This document shows, one piece after another, positions 1 through 5,645 of a DNA stretch of 27,377 nucleotides. Origin of the DNA: UBA1163 sp049513055 (GTDB taxonomy: Bacteria; Desulfobacterota; BSN033; UBA1163); NCBI GenBank assembly GCA_049513055.1, contig JBEKWN010000037.1, forward strand, positions 1-27,377. Direction: 5' to 3'. The position numbers and the translations under genes were made by a program. The notes beneath the pieces were generated by a model. That model searched no databases and had not been told where the DNA came from. It saw only the letters and a list, made by a program, of their open reading frames with translations. Positions within the stretch are counted from its first letter, which is position 1. Every line of letters begins with the position of its first letter.

Positions 1-122
1 CCATCAAGGAGTATATTCGGCTGAACAACGAAAATCCCAAGCCTTTTGTCTGGACCAAAAACGTCGATTCGATCTTGGAGAAGGTGTCTCATTGTAAAGC
101 CGTTATTGTAACATTACACTAG
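1..122 (+). mobile_element. Right-hand end of an IS630-family insertion sequence (partial)
   Basis: The window opens inside an insertion sequence. Only the last 40 codons of its transposase are present. The element probably ends at or next to the transposase stop codon, because a truncated host gene on the other strand begins to be readable from about position 124. IS630/Tc1-mariner elements insert at TA dinucleotides, and a TA lies at 120-121. The terminal inverted repeat cannot be confirmed because the left end is outside the window. Confidence 0.65.
3..122 (+). CDS. IS630-family transposase, C-terminal fragment
   Basis: The open frame enters from the left edge and ends at TAG 120-122. Its 39 visible residues contain the tail signature NENPKPFVWTK followed by a helix of the form VDSILEKV, which I recognise from the C-termini of IS630-family DDE transposases (family consensus N-x-NPKPFxWTKxAxxIL). 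The catalytic DDE residues lie upstream, outside the window, so activity cannot be judged. The last codons probably overlap the terminal inverted repeat. It faces the broken ADP-ribosylglycohydrolase fragment and purC, both on the opposite strand. Family assignment is firm from the motif; subgroup is not determinable. Confidence 0.75.
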   Translation: MKEYIRLNNENPKPFVWTKNVDSILEKVSHCKAVIVTLH

Positions 123-228
123 CCTTATCGGGATGCATCCCTTCGAAGCCTGCTCCAAAGGCATCTCCCAGAAAGCACCCGAGGATGGCCCCTCTGAATT
201 TATCTTGAAGGATTTCCTTAGATATCAT
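121..228 (-). pseudogene. ADP-ribosylglycohydrolase (DraG-like), N-terminal fragment cut by IS630
   Basis: Reading the minus strand from an ATG at 228-226 gives a short frame beginning MISKEILQDKFRGAILGCF and continuing LGDAFGAGFEGMHPDK. The pattern R-G-A-x-L-G-x-x-x-GDA-x-G-A-x-x-E is the N-terminal metal-site region of ADP-ribosylglycohydrolases (DraG/ARH family), which remove ADP-ribose from proteins or small molecules. The match stops after about 35 residues, exactly where the IS630 element begins, and the frame closes at a TAA at 103-105 inside element DNA. A normal family member is about 250-350 residues, so this is a remnant. The rest of the gene, if present, should lie on the far side of the element. 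No clear Shine-Dalgarno precedes the ATG. The gene sits just downstream of purC in the same direction. The family call rests on one short conserved region. Confidence 0.6.
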
Positions 229-288
229 TTTTTAGAAATATCGTGCTCCGTGTTCGTGTCGCGTGTCCGCAGTCTAAAACCTAAATTT
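229..288. repeat. Spacer with degenerate cgtg/gtcc word repeats
   Basis: The spacer between the DraG-like remnant and the end of purC holds a run of related words (cgtgctccgtgttcgtgtcg and onward to about 270). A similar run, attcgtgtccatgtccgtg, occurs at 1936-1954 after the phosphatidyltransferase gene. The two look like members of one dispersed low-complexity family. I see no gene in it. Confidence 0.4.
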
Positions 289-1115
289 TTACAAGGGTTT
301 CCCGACCAGACGCTCATAAGCCTCAAGATATTTTTCTCTTGTCTTTTGAACAATCTCATCCGGTAATTGGGGGGCTGGCGGACTCTTATCCCAGCGGATG
401 GAAAGAAGATAATCCCTTAAAAACTGTTTATCAAAACTCTTTTGGGGCCCGCCGGGTTGATACTCGTCACTCCAAATTCCATCTTGGTGTCTGCAATGAT
501 AATCCCTCTCTTCTCAGCCACGTCTTGCGCCTTTTTATAAATGGCTAAAGAAAGGGATTTCAATCTCTGTGCCAATTCCTTGCCCACAATCTTTTCTACT
601 CTCTCAAAAGTAATATTCTCGTCATGGAGGCCCATCTCAGCCTTTGTGGCAGGGGTAAAGATTGGCTCTTCTAACTTTGAGGATTCCACCAGACCTTTCG
701 GAAGATGGACACCACATATCTCCCCTGTCTTCTGATATTCCACCCAGCCTGAACCTGAGAGGTAACCTCTGACCACACACTCGATGGGAAGGACTTCTGT
801 CTTCATGACCAGCATGGAGCGACCCCTCAACATTTCCTGATAAGGTTGACAATCCTTAGGATAATCCTCTACCTTTGTTGAGATGACATGATTGGAAACA
901 ATCTCTTTTGTTAAATCAAACCAGAATTTAGAAACCTGGGTCAGTATCCTTCCTTTATCTGGAATCGGATTAGGCATGACTACATCGAAAGCGGACATCC
1001 GATCGGTAGCGACGATGAGAAGCCGATCGCCAAGATCATAAATGTCCCTCACCTTCCCTCTTCCCTTCAATTTCAAAGTTTTAAACTCTGTTGTAGAAAT
1101 CAGATGTGATGGCAT
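289..1115 (-). pseudogene. purC: SAICAR synthase purC, disrupted by an internal deletion and frameshift
   Basis: PurC joins CAIR and aspartate with ATP to form SAICAR in purine synthesis. The first 215 or so residues are a textbook long-type SAICAR synthase: KLKGRGKVRDIYDLGD, ATDRMSAFDVVMP, PIPDKGRILTQ, VRGYLSGSGW, PIFTPATKAEMG, HDENITFE and IIADTKMEFG. A good Shine-Dalgarno (agggagg) precedes the ATG. After EFG (codon 473-471) the frame runs into unrelated residues and stops at 417. The genuine C-terminus continues in another minus frame from about 471 to a TAA at 289-291, reading DEYQPGGPQKSFDKQF, later DKSPPAPQLP and EKYLEAYERLVG. The family segment between EFG and this point, carrying LIDEVLTPDSSRFW, is absent. 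So about 65-70 nt (a length that is 1 mod 3) are missing. The product would be a 232-residue protein without conserved substrate-binding residues. An assembly or consensus error is the main alternative to a real pseudogene. Confidence 0.88.
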
Positions 1116-1130
1116 ACAACCTCCCTTCTG

Positions 1131-1212
1131 GAATATTGGAATGATTGAATGTTGGAATAATGGCTTATTCTTTTCCCATCATTCCATTATTCCATTACCC
1201 CATTATTCCATT
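1131..1212. repeat. Intergenic attcc/ggaat word repeats with inverted copies
   Basis: The left half is a run of ggaat-type words (ggaatattggaatgattgaa, then gttggaataatgg). The right half is a run of the complementary words (ccattattccatta, ccccattattccattc). The 11-mer tggaataatgg at 1154-1164 has its exact reverse complement ccattattcca twice downstream, so RNA from either strand could fold into alternative hairpins. It lies in the 5' untranslated region of purC. Confidence 0.6.
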
Positions 1213-1241
1213 CTGATTTTGTTTGAACAACAGGAGAATAA

Positions 1242-1269
1242 TTGACTTTTCTATCAAAAATGTTATGTT
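1242..1269 (+). promoter_or_regulatory. Predicted promoter for the phosphatidyltransferase gene
   Basis: TTGACT at 1242-1247 and TATGTT at 1264-1269 are separated by 16 nt and point towards the gene starting at 1350. The site overlaps a minus-strand promoter for purC. This is a prediction by eye from sigma-70-type consensus. Confidence 0.45.
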
Positions 1270-1278
1270 CTCTGTCAA
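1250..1278 (-). promoter_or_regulatory. Predicted promoter for purC
   Basis: On the minus strand TTGACA (1278-1273) is followed after exactly 17 nt by GATAGA (1255-1250). The -35 is a perfect sigma-70-type consensus; the -10 is weak. It overlaps the plus-strand promoter almost completely, so the two could not be bound by polymerase at the same time. Confidence 0.45.
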
Positions 1279-1286
1279 AAATCTTT

Positions 1287-1340
1287 CCCCCCCACCTTAT
1301 TCCTCCCCCACTTGCGGGGGGAGGATAGGAGGGGGGGTGG
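1287..1340. repeat. GC-rich REP-like palindrome
   Basis: A C-rich arm (ccccccaccttattcctccc, continuing ccca) is followed by ttgc and a G-rich arm (cggggggaggataggagggg, continuing gggtgg). The arms pair almost throughout, giving a strong hairpin of roughly 22 bp with a few mismatches. The form cctccccc-n-ttgcgggggagg resembles repetitive extragenic palindromes found in many bacterial genomes. The G-rich arm carries the only Shine-Dalgarno-like sequence upstream of the gene at 1350, about 16 nt from its start codon. Confidence 0.65.
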
Positions 1341-1349
1341 TTTTCAAAG

Positions 1350-1931
1350 ATGATTGGCAATAAAATCGGACATCGACTTGACCCTTACCTCTACTATGTT
1401 CTTAAAATATTTTCGGGAGAACATGGCAATCCCAATTTCTTTACCCTAATGGGTTTTTTTGCAACCCTTGCCGCCTCCCTTCTTATACTCAAGGGATTCT
1501 GGTTCCTCGCAGGATTGGCGATCATCCTTTCAGGGCTTTTCGACCTCTTTGATGGCGTAGTAGCCAGAAAATTGGGAAGGGTGACACCCTTGGGGGGCTT
1601 CTTAGATTCAGTCTTAGATCGATATTCGGATCTCCTTCTACTTCTTGCCATCCTTATTTACTACCTAAAAAAAGAAGATCCTGGCCTTGTCATCCTTACT
1701 TCTTTTGTCAGTATGGGCACGGCTCTTATCCCTTATATTAGAGCGAAGGCAGAGTCGTTGCAAGTTCCGTGTCACATCGGGCTCATGGAAAGAGCAGAAC
1801 GTATCATCCTTCTCTCTATAGGAGCCCTATTCCAATGGATGGAGCCCATTCTCTGGATTCTGGCCATCCTCACTCACTTCACCGTGCTTCAGCGAATCTA
1901 TTATGTTTGGAAAAAGCTCCGGCTCTCCTGA
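1350..1931 (+). CDS. CDP-alcohol phosphatidyltransferase (PgsA / PI-phosphate synthase type)
   Basis: This 193-residue membrane enzyme should move a phosphatidyl group from a CDP-lipid to an alcohol such as glycerol phosphate or inositol phosphate. The family signature D-x2-DG-x2-AR-x8-G-x3-D-x3-D is complete: D65, D68, G69, A72, R73, G82, D86, D90. Hydrophobic segments lie near 33-64, 94-106, 115-130 and 151-180, as expected for a six-helix inner-membrane protein. The later stretch RAKAESLQVPCHIGLMERAE resembles the R-A-x-A-E...G-x-x-E-R-x-E-R pattern I recall from phosphatidylinositol-phosphate and archaetidylinositol-phosphate synthases, so it may not be the general PgsA. The Shine-Dalgarno is poor and lies inside a GC-rich hairpin. 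It is the only intact plus-strand gene and converges with ispG. Family is certain; the acceptor alcohol is not. Confidence 0.85.
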   Translation: MIGNKIGHRLDPYLYYVLKIFSGEHGNPNFFTLMGFFATLAASLLILKGFWFLAGLAIILSGLFDLFDGVVARKLGRVTPLGGFLDSVLDRYSDLLLLLAILIYYLKKEDPGLVILTSFVSMGTALIPYIRAKAESLQVPCHIGLMERAERIILLSIGALFQWMEPILWILAILTHFTVLQRIYYVWKKLRLS

Positions 1932-1969
1932 AAATATTCGTGTCCATGTCCGTGACTTGTGTCAACACT
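1932..1969. other. Short convergent spacer between the phosphatidyltransferase gene and ispG
   Basis: The 38 nt between the two convergent genes hold gtgtcc/gtgac word repeats. I see no hairpin with a T-run that would act as an intrinsic terminator for either gene. Confidence 0.5.
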
Positions 1970-3034
1970 CTACTTAACTTCTTTAACCATCTTTTGAATT
2001 TCGTTTAACAACACTAAAACAAAATCTTTTTCCCTCAGCTTTCTGATCACTTTTCCTTTTCTAAAAAGGACTCCCACTCCTTTTCCTCCGGCAATGCCGA
2101 TATCTGCTTCTTTCGCTTCGCCTGGTCCATTCACTACACATCCCATAATAGCCACTGTGAGAGGGGTGGCAATTTTCTTAACGCCTCTTTCAACCTTTTC
2201 TACAAGATGGGTCAGATCGACTTCGCAACGACCACAGGTGGGGCATGAAATAATCTCAATGCCTCGTTTGCGAATATTCAAGGCTCTTAACATTTCGTAC
2301 CCCACTCGAACTTCTTCAACAGGGTCTCCAGTTAATGAAACCCGGAGCGTATCTCCAATCCCTTCGCTGAGCAGAAGTCCAATGCCGATAGAGGATTTAA
2401 CAATAGCCCCAGAACCTTTTCCGGCCTCTGTCACCCCCAGGTGAAGTGGATAATCCGACTTTTTTGAAAATAGGCGGTAGGCTTCCACTGTCCTCAAGGC
2501 ATCTGACGCCTTCAAAGAGACTTTGATGAGATGAAAACCGAGATCCTCCATCCATTCGATCGTACGCAATGCGCTTGAAACCATCGCTTCGGGAGTCGCT
2601 CCTCCAAATCGTTTTAAGAGGTCTTTCTCCAAAGAACCAGCATTCACCCCAATACGGATCGGAATGGAGCGATTTCTCGCCTCTGTGACGATGGGCTTCA
2701 GACGATCGCTTCCTCCGATGTTTCCAGGATTGATACGGAGACCATCCGCTCCCGACTCCATGGCTATCAAAGCCAAGCGTGAGTGGAAATGGATATCTGC
2801 AATGAGAGGAATTCGAATCCTTTTCTTGATCTCAGTGATCGCACGGGCTGCTTCTTCATCCACAATAGCCACCCGAATGATTTCACACCCGGCTTCTTCA
2901 AGACGTCGAATCTGATGGACAGTCCTTCGGATATCCCTCGTATCGGTTTTCGTCATCGACTGGACAGAGATCGGTGCATCCCCTCCAACCTTAACAGGGC
3001 CGATAGAAATCTGACGTGTCTTTCTTCGTTCCAT
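1970..3034 (-). CDS. ispG: 4-hydroxy-3-methylbut-2-enyl diphosphate synthase, IspG/GcpE
   Basis: IspG reductively opens methylerythritol cyclodiphosphate to HMBPP in the non-mevalonate isoprenoid pathway. The 354 residues are the usual bacterial length. The N-terminal TIM-barrel part shows RRKTRQISIGPVKVGGDAPI, SVQSMTKTDT, LIADIHF and LRINPGNIGG (about 97-108). The C-terminal part carries the [4Fe-4S] ligands: C264 and C267 in SCPTCGRC, C299 in IMGCVVNGPGE, and E306. The start is fixed by the conserved opening MERRKTRQI, although upstream DNA is pyrimidine-rich with no evident Shine-Dalgarno. It begins 30 nt after ahcY ends and probably shares its transcript. All catalytic residues I can place are intact. 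Confidence 0.96.
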   Translation of the reverse strand: MERRKTRQISIGPVKVGGDAPISVQSMTKTDTRDIRRTVHQIRRLEEAGCEIIRVAIVDEEAARAITEIKKRIRIPLIADIHFHSRLALIAMESGADGLRINPGNIGGSDRLKPIVTEARNRSIPIRIGVNAGSLEKDLLKRFGGATPEAMVSSALRTIEWMEDLGFHLIKVSLKASDALRTVEAYRLFSKKSDYPLHLGVTEAGKGSGAIVKSSIGIGLLLSEGIGDTLRVSLTGDPVEEVRVGYEMLRALNIRKRGIEIISCPTCGRCEVDLTHLVEKVERGVKKIATPLTVAIMGCVVNGPGEAKEADIGIAGGKGVGVLFRKGKVIRKLREKDFVLVLLNEIQKMVKEVK

Positions 3035-3064
3035 CGAATATTATGGGAGGGGCCCTTGAGGAAC

Positions 3065-4408
3065 CTATGTGCCCTGTTCCCAGGAAGCTAAATAGTGGAC
3101 TTGTTCTTTGGTCAATTGATCGATCTGAATACCCATCGAAAGAAGTTTTATCCGGGCGATTTCTTGATCGATCTCGAGAGGAACGGAATAAACCTTTTTC
3201 TCCAGAGTTCGATGATACTTCACCAAATATTCAGAGGCAAGTGCTTGGTTGGCAAAACTCATATCCATGACGCTCGAGGGATGCCCCTCTGCAGAGGCGA
3301 GATTGATCAATCTTCCTTCCCCCAATAGATAGACCCTTCGTCCCTGTTTGAGTTGAAACTCCTCCACAAAATCACGTATTGTTCGCTGGGAGAGGGTCGC
3401 TTCACGGAGCCCGTCCAAATCGAGTTCAACATTAAAGTGGCCTGAATTGGCGATAATGGCTCCATCTTTCATTTTTAAGAAATGCTCTTTCCGGATCACC
3501 TTGATATTTCCAGAGACCGTGCAAAAAATATCTCCTATTTCAGCTGCCTCTTCAATGGGCATCACCCGATACCCATCCATGACGGCTTCCAGAGCTCTTA
3601 GAGGACTCACCTCGGTGACGATGACATTGGACCCCATCCCTTTTGCTCTCATCGCCAGTCCCTTCCCGCACCATCCATAACCTGAGACGACAAAGGTTGC
3701 CCCGGCCATCAAACGATTGGTGGCCCGGATGATCCCATCAATCGTCGACTGTCCTGTGCCATATCGGTTGTCAAAAAAATGTTTGGTCTCAGCGTCGTTG
3801 ACAGCGATGATCGGAAAATTCAGTACCCCTGTCGCCTCCATGGAACGGAGCCGGATCACACCCGTCGTCGTCTCCTCGGTCCCACCAATCACCCCTTTTA
3901 TCATTTCCTCCTTTTTGGATGGCGAGAGACCCTCTGCCCATTTTCGAACGGAAGGAGAAAGTTCCTTCCATTTTTTCAGAGCGATGAAGTGGAGCGAGGA
4001 GACCAAATCCGCCCCATCATCCATGGTAAGATTGGGAAAGTGAGCCAAGGCTTTCTGGATGTGAGTATAATAGGTTTTACTGTCTTCCCCTTTAATGGCA
4101 AAGACAGGAATATTTAGTTCTTTGACCAGATAAGCCGCCACATCGTCCTGAGTGCTCAAGGGGTTGGAAGCACAAAGGGCGAGCTTCGCTCCGCCTGCTA
4201 AAAGGGTTCTCATCAACACAGCCGTCTCAGTGGTCACATGCAGGCAGGCTGAAAGACGCACTCCCTTTAGAGGTTTCTCCTTTTCAAAACGGCTCCGAAT
4301 CAATTTCGAAACAGGCATGGCCATCTCTGCCCATTCCATCCGAAGTCGCCCCTTCTTAGCTAATGAGATATCTTTAACGTCGTAATCAATCTTTACCTTG
4401 GATTTCAT
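3065..4408 (-). CDS. ahcY: Adenosylhomocysteinase (thermophile/archaeal-like type)
   Basis: AhcY hydrolyses S-adenosylhomocysteine to adenosine and homocysteine, relieving product inhibition of methyltransferases. Catalytic positions are present: D131 in MDDGADL, E179 in GGTEETTTG, K209 and D213 in ETKHFFDNRYG. The NAD-binding loop is GYGWCGKG (243-250). The stretches YGTGQSTIDGI, VTEV and ANSGHFNVELD are those of the archaeal and Thermotoga-like subgroup. The protein ends LASWEQGT and lacks the C-terminal K-Y-R-Y tail that in the mitochondrial/animal type reaches into the neighbouring subunit's NAD site; this absence is normal for the subgroup. A Shine-Dalgarno (ggagaaagggag) precedes the ATG. 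metK lies 46 nt upstream, making SAM for the same methyl cycle. Confidence 0.95.
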   Translation of the reverse strand: MKSKVKIDYDVKDISLAKKGRLRMEWAEMAMPVSKLIRSRFEKEKPLKGVRLSACLHVTTETAVLMRTLLAGGAKLALCASNPLSTQDDVAAYLVKELNIPVFAIKGEDSKTYYTHIQKALAHFPNLTMDDGADLVSSLHFIALKKWKELSPSVRKWAEGLSPSKKEEMIKGVIGGTEETTTGVIRLRSMEATGVLNFPIIAVNDAETKHFFDNRYGTGQSTIDGIIRATNRLMAGATFVVSGYGWCGKGLAMRAKGMGSNVIVTEVSPLRALEAVMDGYRVMPIEEAAEIGDIFCTVSGNIKVIRKEHFLKMKDGAIIANSGHFNVELDLDGLREATLSQRTIRDFVEEFQLKQGRRVYLLGEGRLINLASAEGHPSSVMDMSFANQALASEYLVKYHRTLEKKVYSVPLEIDQEIARIKLLSMGIQIDQLTKEQVHYLASWEQGT

Positions 4409-4454
4409 TTTCTCCCTTTCTCCTCATCTCCCTATCACCCTATCTTAATCTATC

Positions 4455-5618
4455 TTAGAGTTCAGCAGCCTTCTTCAATTCCTCTGCCCGATGGGTACTC
4501 TCCCAAGGAAATCCCGGTTCATTCCGACCGAAATGGCCATAGCAGGCCGCCTTTTTATAGATCGGCTTAAGAAGATCGAGATATTTGATAATGGCCTTCG
4601 GCCTCATGTCAAAATGTTCACGAATGATCTTTGCAATCTTGTCAGGAGATATCTTTGAGGTTCTTGAGGTATCGATCATGAGAGAGACAGGCTGTGCTCT
4701 TCCAATAGTGTAGGCAATTTGAACTTCGCATTTTTCTGCAAGCCCAGCTGCAACCACATTCTTGGCAATATGCCTGGCCATATAAGAGGCCGTCCGGTCC
4801 ATCTTCGACGGGTCTTTCCCTGAAAAACAGCCTCCTCCATGGCTTCCTACCCCCCCGTAAGTATCCACAATGATTTTTCTTCCCGTGAGGCCACAATCGG
4901 CTTTCGGCCCTCCAATCACAAAGCGCCCGGTTGTATTGACATAGTATTTGGTGTTCTTATCTCGAAGTTTCTCGGGAATGACTTTGAAGATGACCTCTTC
5001 GATGATCCCTTCCTTGAGTCTCTCATAGGTGACGCTTTCTGAGTGCTGAGCAGCAATCACGACCGAATCCACACGGGTTGGCTTCCCATTGATATACTGG
5101 ATCGTCGCCTGAGATTTTCCATCGGGTCTTAGAAAATCGAGGATTTTCTTCTTCCGCACCTCAGCCAATCGTCGGGTCAGTCGATGGGCAAAGATGATGG
5201 GCATGGGCATCAACTCCGGTGTCTCATTGCAGGCATAGCCGAACATCAACCCCTGATCCCCTGCTCCCATTTCATGATCTTCTGCCTCATCCACCCCTTG
5301 TTTGATGTCGGACGACTGCTCATCAATGGAGGTGATCACCGCACAGGTCTCCCAATCAAATCCCATTGCCGAGTCATTGTATCCAATCTCTTTGATCGTC
5401 TCACGGACAATGGACGGCATATGGACGTAGCAGGAAGTGCTAATCTCGCCTGCAATAATCGCCATTCCTGTCGTCACCATCGTTTCACAGGCCACTCGAG
5501 CCCGAGTATCCTGAGCAATGATCGCATCCAGGATGGCATCCGAAATCTGATCGGCCACCTTATCAGGATGACCTTCGGTGACCGATTCTGAGGTGAATAA
5601 AAAGTCTGTCATGGCCAT
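4455..5618 (-). CDS. metK: S-adenosylmethionine synthetase
   Basis: MetK makes SAM from methionine and ATP. The 387 residues match the family length. Visible motifs are ESVTEGHPDKVADQISDAIL with H17 and D19, the signature GAGDQG (118-123), the G-x-F-V-I-GGP-x-x-D segment near 231-241, and the phosphate loop GGGCFSGKDPSKMDR (261-275), where the usual Ala of GGGAFSGKD is Cys. The first ATG (MAMTD) is chosen because aaggagga lies 8 nt before it. The gene is 27 nt after ptsI in a common direction. I found no SAM riboswitch in that short gap. Function is not in doubt. Confidence 0.97.
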   Translation of the reverse strand: MAMTDFLFTSESVTEGHPDKVADQISDAILDAIIAQDTRARVACETMVTTGMAIIAGEISTSCYVHMPSIVRETIKEIGYNDSAMGFDWETCAVITSIDEQSSDIKQGVDEAEDHEMGAGDQGLMFGYACNETPELMPMPIIFAHRLTRRLAEVRKKKILDFLRPDGKSQATIQYINGKPTRVDSVVIAAQHSESVTYERLKEGIIEEVIFKVIPEKLRDKNTKYYVNTTGRFVIGGPKADCGLTGRKIIVDTYGGVGSHGGGCFSGKDPSKMDRTASYMARHIAKNVVAAGLAEKCEVQIAYTIGRAQPVSLMIDTSRTSKISPDKIAKIIREHFDMRPKAIIKYLDLLKPIYKKAACYGHFGRNEPGFPWESTHRAEELKKAAEL

Positions 5619-5645
5619 GGAATATTTCCTCCTTTTCGTGCTGTT

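Noticed and set aside
1932..1969. Bidirectional terminator between the convergent phosphatidyltransferase gene and ispG
   Set aside because: The spacer has word repeats but no stable stem followed by a T-run.
5619..5645. Possible SAM riboswitch before metK
   Set aside because: The gap to ptsI is only 27 nt and contains just a Shine-Dalgarno; too short for any known SAM aptamer.
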